Assembly (NCBI GenBank): GCA_002296965.1
Contig: DBIW01000037.1
Span: 1 to 58,442, forward strand
Direction of reading: 5' to 3'
Length of the DNA: 58,442 nucleotides
Source of the DNA: Treponema sp. UBA792
GTDB lineage: Bacteria; Spirochaetota; Spirochaetia; Treponematales; Treponemataceae
Part shown: positions 39,480 to 47,535 of the stretch, one piece after another
How the letters are laid out: each line of letters opens with the position of its first letter
How positions within the stretch are numbered: the stretch's first letter is position 1
Notes under the pieces: model-generated
The model's input: only the letters and a program-made list of their open reading frames with translations
What the model was told of the DNA's origin: nothing
Database searches by the model: none
Position numbers and translations under genes: made by a program

Positions 39480-40574
39480 TCAGTCCTCAAAAATGACGGC
39501 ATCCCGCTGGCCTTTGATTTCTCCGGAGGCAAGCGCGGTCCGTCCGATTCTGTATGCCTTCATGTCAGGAATTCCGGGTTTTGAATACTTGTGAGAATTC
39601 CGGTTGAACATATCGATTATCGCATCCGCATCGGAAGCCTTTACGTCAAGAACAAAACCGATTCCCATATTAAAAGTGTTGTAAACAGAATCAAGATCGG
39701 CGCCTCGGCGAATCAGCTCGCCAAAAACCGACGGAATATCCCAGCTTGCGCGCCTTATTACGGAGATAAGCTGTTTTTTTCCGTCCTTCGCCTTAGGATA
39801 CATACGGGGAATATTCTCGAAGAATCCGCCTCCCGTGACATGAACCATTCCGTGAACCGATCCGCGGAATTTTTCCAGAACCTCCATCACCGGCCTGACG
39901 TAAATTCTTGTGGGCGTAAGGAGAACCTCTCCGATTGTCTTTCCGGTCGGGGCTCCGTTCTCGGTGAACGGCTCGTTAAAATCCGTGACAAGTTTTCTCA
40001 CAAGTGAAAATCCGTTTGAATGTACGCCGGTCGAAGAAAGCCCTATCAGAACATCACCTTCCTGAATTCCGGCTCCGGTAATCATGTCATCCCTGTCTCC
40101 CACACCGACGGCGAATCCTGCAAGGTCATATTTTCCGTCATCGTAGAATCCGGGCATTTCGGCAGTCTCTCCGCCAAGAAGCGCGCATCCGGAATCGACA
40201 CATCCGTCGGCGACTCCCTTTACAAGCTCCGCCGCAACCTCGGCCTCAAGCTTTCCGCAGGCGACATAATCAAGAAAAAAAAGGGGCTGCGTGCCCGAAC
40301 AGAGAATATCGTTCACGCTCATGGCGACACAGTCAATTCCGACGGTGTCATATTTTCTCATCTGAAAAGCTATGTCCAGTTTTGTTCCGACTCCGTCCGT
40401 TCCGCTCACCATCACAGGATTTTTTAGTCCCTTTGGAACCGCGAACATTCCGTTGAAGCTTCCCAAATCCGTAAGCAACCCCGGAATCGCCGTCCGTCTG
40501 GCGTGTTCCTTATATTTATTAACCGCACGGTAGCCTTCCTCTACATCAACACCGGCTTCTTTGTAATCTGCCAT
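39480..40574 (-). CDS. purM: Phosphoribosylformylglycinamidine cyclo-ligase
   Basis: A 364-residue AIR synthetase, fifth step of purine synthesis. The N-terminal 'YKEAGVDVEEGYRAVNKYK' and 'VMVSGTDGVGTKL' (the glycine/aspartate-rich ATP site), then 'CGKLEAEVAAELVKG' and 'HVTGGGFFENIPRM' are diagnostic. The start at 40574 has GAGGTGAT upstream. A frame from 40610 overlapping purF lacks both a ribosome site and family support. Confidence 0.95.
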   Translation of the reverse strand: MADYKEAGVDVEEGYRAVNKYKEHARRTAIPGLLTDLGSFNGMFAVPKGLKNPVMVSGTDGVGTKLDIAFQMRKYDTVGIDCVAMSVNDILCSGTQPLFFLDYVACGKLEAEVAAELVKGVADGCVDSGCALLGGETAEMPGFYDDGKYDLAGFAVGVGDRDDMITGAGIQEGDVLIGLSSTGVHSNGFSLVRKLVTDFNEPFTENGAPTGKTIGEVLLTPTRIYVRPVMEVLEKFRGSVHGMVHVTGGGFFENIPRMYPKAKDGKKQLISVIRRASWDIPSVFGELIRRGADLDSVYNTFNMGIGFVLDVKASDADAIIDMFNRNSHKYSKPGIPDMKAYRIGRTALASGEIKGQRDAVIFED

Positions 40575-40606
40575 AATCACCTCTGTTATTTTATAAAATG
40601 AAAATC

Positions 40607-42016
40607 TCAATTATTGTGCATCGGGACGGACATCGGGTATTCGCCCGTAAAACATCCCTTGCAGTAGCCGAACTGGCTGCTGTTGCATGAACGGAGCGCT
40701 TCCAACATTCCGTCGGCGCTTATGAATGCAAGCGAATCGGCTCCGATTTCCGCCCTGATCTGCTCCACATCATGCTCGGACGAGATAAGCTCCGCGCGGC
40801 TCGGCGTGTCGATTCCGAAATAACACGGAAATTTCACCGGCGGGCTTGAGACACGGAAATGAACCTCCCTTGCACCGGCTCTCCGGAGAATCTGAACAAG
40901 CCTGCGGCTTGTCGTTCCCCGGACAATCGAATCGTCAATCACGACAACACGTTTTCCGTCCAGCTCGCTTCTGAGCGCATTCAGCTTGACAAAAACCATG
41001 TTCTCGCGCTCCTGCTGAGTCGGCGCTATGAATGTCCGGCCGACATATTTGTTCTTTACAATTCCCATGGCATAAGGGATTCCGCTTTCGCGGGAATATC
41101 CCAATGCGGCACCGATTCCGCTGTCAGGAACGCCCATCACGACATCGGCAGGAACACCGCTTTCTCTCGCAAGGACGACTCCCATCTTAAGCCGCGCGGT
41201 CTGAACCGGAATTCCGTCAATTATCGAATCCGGGCGCGCAAAATATATGTACTCAAAAATACATGAACGTTTTGAAGTCTTCTCTCCGAATTCAAACGAG
41301 ACAACGCCGTCAGAATTTATTATGACAATCTCGCCGGGCTTTATGTCGCGGACAAAAGTTCCGTTGGCGGCATCAATGGCGCAGCTCTCGCTGGCAAGAA
41401 TCCATCCGTTATCCAGCTGTCCAAGGCAGAGAGGGCGGATTCCGTTCGGATCCCGCGCGCCTATAAGACATTTGTCGGTCATTATGCAGAGCGCATACGA
41501 ACCTTTTATCATCTGAATCGTATCGGTAAGCGCGCGTTCCAATCCCTTGCGGTAATTCTTTGCGACAAGCTTCACAATGACTTCCGTATCGCTTGTGGAA
41601 CTGAACGTAGCTCCGGTCTCCTCAAGCATCTCACGCAGCTGCTCATAATTCACAAGCTGTCCGTTGTGTGCAAGCGCGACTCCACCAAGCTTGAATCTGT
41701 TCACCATCGGCTGAGCGTTTTCCAGCGAGCATCCGCCGGCCGTGGAATAACGCACATGGCCTACAGAAATATTTCCGGTAAGCCTCGCAAGGTTTTCGGG
41801 AGTAAAAACGTCGGCGACAAGTCCCATCGCCTTGTGGACTTTTATTTCGGTCCCGTCAGAGACAGCGATTCCGGCGCTTTCCTGGCCGCGGTGCTGAAGC
41901 GCATAAAGTCCATAATAAGAGAGCGTCGCCGCATTCATGGATTTTCCGTCAGCACAGGCGGAATCAAGAAAAACGCCGACAACACCGCATTTGTCGCGAA
42001 GAGTGTCACCTTCCAT
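40607..42016 (-). CDS. purF: Amidophosphoribosyltransferase
   Basis: A 469-residue first-step enzyme. A nine-residue propeptide precedes C10 in K-C-G-V-V-G, the N-terminal nucleophile of the glutaminase. The phosphoribosyltransferase site is 'VVIDDSIVRGTTSRR'. C-terminal cysteines, with C-x-x-C in 'FGYCKGCFTGEYP', match the Bacillus-type enzyme that carries a [4Fe-4S] cluster, which is oxygen-labile. Its start overlaps the purE stop by one base (TAATG style), giving coupling. Confidence 0.95.
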   Translation of the reverse strand: MEGDTLRDKCGVVGVFLDSACADGKSMNAATLSYYGLYALQHRGQESAGIAVSDGTEIKVHKAMGLVADVFTPENLARLTGNISVGHVRYSTAGGCSLENAQPMVNRFKLGGVALAHNGQLVNYEQLREMLEETGATFSSTSDTEVIVKLVAKNYRKGLERALTDTIQMIKGSYALCIMTDKCLIGARDPNGIRPLCLGQLDNGWILASESCAIDAANGTFVRDIKPGEIVIINSDGVVSFEFGEKTSKRSCIFEYIYFARPDSIIDGIPVQTARLKMGVVLARESGVPADVVMGVPDSGIGAALGYSRESGIPYAMGIVKNKYVGRTFIAPTQQERENMVFVKLNALRSELDGKRVVVIDDSIVRGTTSRRLVQILRRAGAREVHFRVSSPPVKFPCYFGIDTPSRAELISSEHDVEQIRAEIGADSLAFISADGMLEALRSCNSSQFGYCKGCFTGEYPMSVPMHNN

Positions 42017-42513
42017 TATAGCCCGACTCCATTTCCGCCGTCGGAAAACGCTTTTTCCGCAAGATTTCTTCTGAATTCTACAAGTTTTTTCTTCAGCTCA
42101 GGATATTTTACGGCAAGAATCTGAACAGCAAGATAACCGGCATTTTTTGCGTTTCCGATTCCGACGGTTGCGACAGGAATCTGCGGCGGCATCTGCACGA
42201 TAGAAAGAAGCGCATCCATACCGCCAAGTCCGTTGGATTTTTCGGAGACACATTCAAGAGGAACACCGATGACCGGAAGAACCGTCATTCCGGCGATAAC
42301 ACCGGGAAGAGCGGCGGCAAGTCCGGCTCCGGCGATTATCACCTCGCAGCCGTCCTCCTCGACCTCAAGAACAGTCCTGCGGAGAAGCTCGCCGGCTCTA
42401 TGTGCAGAAATTATGTAGGCTTTATACTCAACGCCGAATTCACGGAGAATTTCGGCTGATTTTTTCATTTTTTCTGTATCTGATTTTGATCCGAAAAATA
42501 TAGCTGCTTTCAT
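42016..42513 (-). CDS. purE: PurE-type carboxyaminoimidazole ribonucleotide mutase / AIR carboxylase
   Basis: A 165-residue PurE: 'FFGSKSDTEKM', the 'SAHRAGELL' His, and 'LLSIVQMP' are seen. No purK adjoins. Treponema denticola PurE is known to be a class II enzyme (uses CO2 directly, needs no PurK). The present sequence differs from what I recall of that protein and lies nearer class I. It reads A-G-A-G-L-A-A-A-L-P-G where E. coli-type class I has G-G-A-A-H-L-P-G, so one His is missing. Which class it belongs to is open. TATAAC (42525-42520) ends six bases before the ATG with no Shine-Dalgarno site: leaderless. Confidence 0.88.
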   Translation of the reverse strand: MKAAIFFGSKSDTEKMKKSAEILREFGVEYKAYIISAHRAGELLRRTVLEVEEDGCEVIIAGAGLAAALPGVIAGMTVLPVIGVPLECVSEKSNGLGGMDALLSIVQMPPQIPVATVGIGNAKNAGYLAVQILAVKYPELKKKLVEFRRNLAEKAFSDGGNGVGL

Positions 42514-42519
42514 ATCAAG

Positions 42520-42548
42520 GTTATACCATAAACAGAACGGACTTACAA
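42520..42548 (-). promoter_or_regulatory. Promoter of purEFMN, leaderless geometry
   Basis: Minus strand: TTGTAA (42548-42543), a 17-base spacer and TATAAC (42525-42520), then six bases to the ATG. Confidence 0.6.
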
Positions 42549-42576
42549 GCGAACGGAAATTCCGTCCGCAAAGTCC
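42539..42576 (-). repeat. Nested inverted repeats between purH and purE
   Basis: GGACTT/AAGTCC (outer) encloses ACGGAA-A-TTCCGT (inner). No U-tract follows, and the purE -35 lies within the outer arm, so it may be an operator or attenuator for the purine genes. Confidence 0.4.
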
Positions 42577-42633
42577 AATTGTCCTGTCATTTTTCCGGAA
42601 AACGATTCCAACAAAAGCGCCGTCCGCGTCTCA

Positions 42634-43809
42634 TTAATGGTGGAACAGTCTGATTCCAGTGAACGCCATCGCCATTCCGTAGCTGTCTGCGGTCTGGATT
42701 ACCTGGTCGTCGCGGACTGAGCCGCCTGGCTGTGCGACAACTGTTACGCCGGATTTTCTTGCGCGCTCAATGTTGTCTCCGAACGGGAAGAACGCATCCG
42801 AGCCGATTGCAACGTCTGTGTTTTTGTCGAGCCATGAGCGTTTTTCTTCGCGTGTGAAAACGGCCGGTTTTGTCTTGAAGAATTTCTGCCATTTTCCTTC
42901 CGCAAGAACGTCCTCGTATTCCTCGCCGATGTACACGTCGATTGTGTTGTCGCGGTCAGCTCGTTTGATTCCGTCAACAAATTCAAGCCCAAGAACCTGC
43001 GGGCTTTGGCGCAGCCACCAGTTGTCCGCTTTTTGTCCTGCAAGGCGTGTGCAGTGAACGCGGCTCTGCTGTCCGGCTCCGATTCCAATCGCCTGTCCGT
43101 CTTTTACGTAGCAGACTGAATTTGACTGTGTGTACTTCAGGATTATCAGCGAAATCACAAGGTTCATTTTGTCTTCTTCGCTCATCTTCTTGTTTTTTGT
43201 AACGATATTTGAAAGGCAGCTCTCGTCGATTTTAAGGAAGTTGTGCCCCTGCTCAAAAGTGACGCCAAAAACCTGCTTCTTTTCAAGCGCGGCCGGAACG
43301 TAGTTCGCGTCAATCTGGATAATGCAGTAGTTTCCGTTTTTCTTTGCCTTGAGAATTTCAAGCGCCTTTTGCGAATATCCCGGCGCGATGATTCCGTCTG
43401 AAACTTCTTTCTTTATAAGAAGGGCGGTCGCCTCGTCACATTCGTCTGAAAGTGAGATAAAATCGCCAAAGCTAGACATTCTGTCCGCTCCGCGTGCGCG
43501 CGCATAGGCCGAGGCCAAGGGAGAAAGCTCGACTCCGTCTGTGAAATAGATTTTCTTCAAAGTGTCTGAAAGCGGCTTTCCGACTGCGGCTCCGGCCGGG
43601 GAAACGTGCTTGAATGACGTTGCGGCAGGAAGTCCGGTCGCTTCCTTTAATTCCTTTACAAGCTGCCAGCCGTTAAGTGCGTCCAGCAAATTGATATATC
43701 CGGGTTTTCCGTTTAAAACTGTGATTGGCAAATCAGTTCCGTCTTCCATAAAAACCCTTGCCGGCTTCTGGTTCGGGTTGCATCCGTATTTTAATTGTAG
43801 TTCGTTCAT
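42634..43809 (-). CDS. Stand-alone AICAR transformylase (PurH formyltransferase domain only)
   Basis: A 391-residue protein that matches only the AICARFT part of PurH (PF01808): the catalytic K67-H68 lies in S-F-K-H-V-S-P-A-G, and 'GIGAGQQSRVHCTRLA' and 'IGSDAFFPFGDNIERA' are hallmarks. The 130-200 residue IMP cyclohydrolase (MGS-like) domain that usually precedes it in bacterial PurH is missing. It adds a formyl group to AICAR; IMP ring closure must come from another protein. The likely one is the C-terminal half of the fusion at 54147-55760. TTTAAT lies eight bases before the ATG with no Shine-Dalgarno site. The gene is upstream of purE on the same strand. Confidence 0.92.
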   Translation of the reverse strand: MNELQLKYGCNPNQKPARVFMEDGTDLPITVLNGKPGYINLLDALNGWQLVKELKEATGLPAATSFKHVSPAGAAVGKPLSDTLKKIYFTDGVELSPLASAYARARGADRMSSFGDFISLSDECDEATALLIKKEVSDGIIAPGYSQKALEILKAKKNGNYCIIQIDANYVPAALEKKQVFGVTFEQGHNFLKIDESCLSNIVTKNKKMSEEDKMNLVISLIILKYTQSNSVCYVKDGQAIGIGAGQQSRVHCTRLAGQKADNWWLRQSPQVLGLEFVDGIKRADRDNTIDVYIGEEYEDVLAEGKWQKFFKTKPAVFTREEKRSWLDKNTDVAIGSDAFFPFGDNIERARKSGVTVVAQPGGSVRDDQVIQTADSYGMAMAFTGIRLFHH

Positions 43810-43871
43810 GAGGTCAGATTAAAGCAAATCATCCGTTTTTACAAGGACAGGAAAAACCGGACGCGCCGTGA

Positions 43872-43900
43872 GTGACAAACATGACGCGCTGCTTTATATT
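43872..43900 (+). promoter_or_regulatory. Promoter of the M16-like gene
   Basis: GTGACA (43872-43877), a 17-base spacer and TATATT (43895-43900). It places the start of transcription near 43907, three bases before the ATG. Confidence 0.65.
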
Positions 43901-43909
43901 TATGGAACG

Positions 43910-46744
43910 ATGTCTTTTAAAAAGCAGACTGTTTTTTTCATCATAATCATGATTTTTGTGATTTTTTCCGCAGCGGCCGAACCGGAAAACAACGTGACCC
44001 AAAGCTCGCTTGAGAACGGACTTACGCTTTTTGTGCTGGAGGACAATTCCACACCGACAATCAGGGTTGAATTTGCGGTCAAAGCAGGACTTTCGGCGCA
44101 GTCGGAGGAAAATGCAGGATTTTTTCCGCTTTACACGCGCATAACGGAAAATTCGGCGGCCGGTTTTGAATTCTCCGAAGCGGTCTGCGGAACAGGCTCA
44201 TCCCGATACGTTCTCTTTACAACGGCGGCGGATTTTCAGGGCGTGATGAATTCCCTTTCAGTCCTGATGTTTTCTCCTAAATTCAGCAACGAGACAATCT
44301 CCGCCTGCCTGAACGAGATGAAGGCTCAGATTGAAGAGGAGTCCGCATCCGTCTCCGGATTTATAAATTCAAGCATCGATGCGAGAATTCATTCCGGCGC
44401 ACCGTGGCAACATTCATCCGGAGTCTCGCCTGCGGTTTTCAGAAAAACCACGCTGCGGCAGACACGCGCAAAACTTGCCGGAATCAGCGCCAGATGGTAC
44501 ATTCCGCAAAATTCCGCAGTTTTTATCAGCGGAAACATAAGCAATGAGTCCGCGGCAGAAATAACGGAGCTGACTTTTGGAAAATTTCAGACATCAGCTC
44601 TAACTCCGGCATACAAAAAATCCGCCGGAACAAACCCGCAGAGGAAATTCATACTTCACCATCAGGAAATATCACCCGAAATATCACAGATTGCGGTTCA
44701 GTTCACATCACTTGACAGGAACGAGGCCGGACTTGCCGCGGAAATTCTGAACAGCGACAGTTCGGCTTTTAAACAGCGGCTTCTTGAGGAAAAAATCCTG
44801 AACATTCCGGGCGGCGAATATATAAATGTGTCGGCCTCAGATGACGGCTTAAATTCAAGGCTGATTGTACAGGCGCTTTTCCAGCCGCCGCAGAAGCCGG
44901 CAGAAAAATCGGTCCTGTTCCGGCAGTGCACAAAATTCATGGAAATTCTTGAGGAAACTGCGCCGTCATTTTCCGCGGAGGAATATGTCGGAGCGCAGAA
45001 AAGGCTTGTCGCCTCGGCGGAAAAATATTCGGAGAGCAGCGCCTCCTACATGAAGGCTCTTTCCGAATTCTGGGCGGATTCGGAGCAGTTTCTGCCGCAA
45101 GGCAATGTTTCAGGAAGCAGAAGTGCGCCGCATTCCGGAACCGCAGCAGAAATGTCGGAGCAGAAATCCGTCATTCTGCAGATTCAGCCCGACAGGCTGC
45201 GCAGTGTCATTCAGGCGGAAGAACCGTTCGTGTTCATGATTATGAATTCCAAGAATTTCGCATCAGAGAAAAAGAAATTCATTCAGAACGGCTACTCCGA
45301 AGTCTCGGAGAAAAATTCCGCCTGGTACCTGAACGGAACAAAAGGCGGCATAAGCGGAAACGCCGCGCAGAAAAACGAACCCGCCGAAAAACCGGAGCTG
45401 TTCCGGGAATACGGAAATTCTGCCCCGGAAAAATCGGTTCTCTCAAACGGAATTCCGGTATTCGCGGCGAAAAACACGAATTCATCGGGAATCACGCTGG
45501 CCATCAGAACAGCAGGCGGAGAACTGAACGCGCCGGAAGAAAACGGGCTTGCGGAGGTCATGGCGAACCTTGTCGCAGGCGGAATCAGAGCTGAAAACGA
45601 AAGGCTCAGAAAAACCGGACTGATTCTGGGAAATCCGGATGTAAATTCCCAGACCGGAACAAAATCTTCACATATAACCGTTGAATTCATAAAAGAGGAT
45701 TTTGAGGCCTGCATGGCGGCGACGGCAGACTCAATTGTCCTTGGGGAAATCAAGCCTTCCGCGGCAGACCGTGCCGTATCCGCACGGCGCTACAAAAAGC
45801 GTATGCACAATGGAAGCGCGGTGAACCAGCTTTATGCCGCGGCGATAAAAAACATCTTCGGCGACGGCGGCCTTTACAGGATTTTCGAGACGGAAAATGA
45901 GATTCTTCAGACAATAAGCTACAACAGAATTGTCGAGGAATACCAGAATTTCCTTGACCCGGCACGCTATTCGCTGATTCTCTGCGGAAATTTCCCGGAG
46001 AACTACATCGGAACTCTGGAGAAGACCTTCGGACGGAAAATGATTCCTTCCGCCACGGAAAATTCATTCAAGGACAGCACGATTCAGGAAATCACAGGAA
46101 ATTCCCAGGATGGACAGAAACTTCCCCGGCTTCAGGTAGAAATCCAGCACACGTTTCTGACCGACATTCCGGCGGAACTGGCGGGACCGATGCCGCAGGT
46201 TCTGATTCCCACGACTGAATTCCGTGATCCCGTCATCTATATGCTGAAAGCGCCGAAGAGCGGGACAAAGGAGGCGGCGCTTTTCGACGCTGCGACGCTT
46301 CTTTTAAAGCAAGAAATCGGGAATGAAATTCTATCAGTAAAGAGGCTGGCCGGAACTTCGGTGGACATAAAAACTCCGACAGAAGCGGTTCCGTACACCG
46401 CGCTGATTCTCAGGAATGTGCGCCACACTGCCGAGGCGGATGCGGCGTTCGGGCGGAGCGTCAGAAAAATCCGTCAGCTTCTGTCATCATCAGGAACGGC
46501 AGCCGCCGCTACGGGGAAAATAAAGTCGGAATGGATAATCCATGAATTCGGAGAACAGTCAGGCAACACAAAAAATGCGGAGATGATTATGAAAGGGCTT
46601 GAGCTTGAGATTCCGAGAGCGGATTTTTTCATTGAGGAATACAAAAACATTACAGGAGCTTCGGCGGAAGAATTTCTTGCTGTAATGGAGAAAATTCCTG
46701 AAATTCCGGCGTTCAGGATTTATTCGTCCGGCTCAAAAAAATAA
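43910..46744 (+). CDS. M16 peptidase-like protein with degenerate active sites
   Basis: A 944-residue secreted protein (signal peptide about 1-22, hydrophobic F-F-I-I-I-M-I-F-V-I-F). It has the double M16 (insulinase/pitrilysin) layout: 'SSLENGLTLFVLEDNSTPTI' starts the first half, 'SVLSNGIPVFAAKNTNSSGI' the second at about residue 510. The zinc motif H-x-x-E-H is gone from both: the first half reads N-A-G-F-F-P-L-Y and the second N-G-L-A-E-V-M. It is therefore probably an inactive, binding or scaffold, relative. The ATG at 43910 is chosen because the promoter lies just upstream. A GTG 42 bases earlier precedes the transcript start. No partner M16 gene is seen in the window. Confidence 0.8.
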   Translation: MSFKKQTVFFIIIMIFVIFSAAAEPENNVTQSSLENGLTLFVLEDNSTPTIRVEFAVKAGLSAQSEENAGFFPLYTRITENSAAGFEFSEAVCGTGSSRYVLFTTAADFQGVMNSLSVLMFSPKFSNETISACLNEMKAQIEEESASVSGFINSSIDARIHSGAPWQHSSGVSPAVFRKTTLRQTRAKLAGISARWYIPQNSAVFISGNISNESAAEITELTFGKFQTSALTPAYKKSAGTNPQRKFILHHQEISPEISQIAVQFTSLDRNEAGLAAEILNSDSSAFKQRLLEEKILNIPGGEYINVSASDDGLNSRLIVQALFQPPQKPAEKSVLFRQCTKFMEILEETAPSFSAEEYVGAQKRLVASAEKYSESSASYMKALSEFWADSEQFLPQGNVSGSRSAPHSGTAAEMSEQKSVILQIQPDRLRSVIQAEEPFVFMIMNSKNFASEKKKFIQNGYSEVSEKNSAWYLNGTKGGISGNAAQKNEPAEKPELFREYGNSAPEKSVLSNGIPVFAAKNTNSSGITLAIRTAGGELNAPEENGLAEVMANLVAGGIRAENERLRKTGLILGNPDVNSQTGTKSSHITVEFIKEDFEACMAATADSIVLGEIKPSAADRAVSARRYKKRMHNGSAVNQLYAAAIKNIFGDGGLYRIFETENEILQTISYNRIVEEYQNFLDPARYSLILCGNFPENYIGTLEKTFGRKMIPSATENSFKDSTIQEITGNSQDGQKLPRLQVEIQHTFLTDIPAELAGPMPQVLIPTTEFRDPVIYMLKAPKSGTKEAALFDAATLLLKQEIGNEILSVKRLAGTSVDIKTPTEAVPYTALILRNVRHTAEADAAFGRSVRKIRQLLSSSGTAAAATGKIKSEWIIHEFGEQSGNTKNAEMIMKGLELEIPRADFFIEEYKNITGASAEEFLAVMEKIPEIPAFRIYSSGSKK

Positions 46745-46760
46745 GCTCCGGAAAAACGCA

Positions 46761-47390
46761 TTATTCCGTGCCGTTCTCGCGGTTCAGCTGCTCTATTTTC
46801 TGAAAAATTCTCTTTGAGATTCCGCTCACCGTGTAAATGAGAATCATCGGGCCTATTATGATTCCGGCAAGCATCATCCATCTGTTCCAGCAGAACACGC
46901 AGACTTCAAGCGCGATTATAAAAACAAGGAACACGGTTCTTCCGAAGTAACGGAAACTTATGCTGAAAGAATTTTTTATCGTATTTTTGACGGAATTCTC
47001 ATAACGCGCAATCAGCGGAAATGAATACAGAAGCGAAAAAATGACAACCGCAGTGGAAAGAATCGCCGCAAGAATCAGAAGAAAGGACGTATCCTCCATT
47101 TTTGTGACAAACTGCCATTCAATATAAAGCGCGTAAACGGCAACAACCGTAATCAGCCAGAGAATTGTCCCCTGCCTGAAATTCGCCTTGAACGCCCTTA
47201 CAAAACTTTTTCCTACATAGCCTTCCTCGTCATCAACCATCTTGAGCGTGACATAGCAGGCGGCGGCGGTCGAGGCTCCGACGGTCACAAGAGGAATACT
47301 GAACAAAAGCCAAAGGAAATTCAGCCAGATTACATCGACAAGCCTTCCCATAAATTTGAAAAAACCGCTGTTCATATTGAAAAAGCCCAT
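46761..47390 (-). CDS. DUF624 membrane protein (YesL-like)
   Basis: A 209-residue protein with about five hydrophobic segments. 'FFKFMGRLVDVIWLNFLWLL' and 'IPLVTVGASTAAACYVTLKM' are DUF624 hallmarks. Such genes accompany CUT1 sugar transporters of the YtcQ/LplB kind in many genomes; their role is not established. The start at 47390 has TGGAGA upstream; a longer frame from 47501 runs through the terminator of the previous gene. It is the last gene of the sugar-transport cluster and lies behind an intrinsic terminator, so it may be read by read-through. Confidence 0.85.
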   Translation of the reverse strand: MGFFNMNSGFFKFMGRLVDVIWLNFLWLLFSIPLVTVGASTAAACYVTLKMVDDEEGYVGKSFVRAFKANFRQGTILWLITVVAVYALYIEWQFVTKMEDTSFLLILAAILSTAVVIFSLLYSFPLIARYENSVKNTIKNSFSISFRYFGRTVFLVFIIALEVCVFCWNRWMMLAGIIIGPMILIYTVSGISKRIFQKIEQLNRENGTE

Positions 47391-47420
47391 GAAAATCTCC
47401 AGAGAACATAATATAAAAAA

Positions 47421-47448
47421 CTGCCGGATGACAACAGCCACCCGGCAG
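47421..47448 (-). terminator. Terminator between the sugar-binding protein and DUF624 genes
   Basis: CTGCCGG and CCGGCAG form a 7-bp stem; on the minus strand TTTTTT follows. Confidence 0.8.
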
Positions 47449-47535
47449 CATGGAAAATACCGGACATTTCTGTTCTCTAAGTGTCTTGTCCGGCCGCACA
47501 TTCATCAAATTTGAATTATGAGCGCTTGAGGAGAA

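Noticed and set aside
42634..43809. Truncated or broken purH
   Set aside because: The frame is intact from its own promoter to its stop, and stand-alone AICARFT proteins of this length are known, so it is not a pseudogene.
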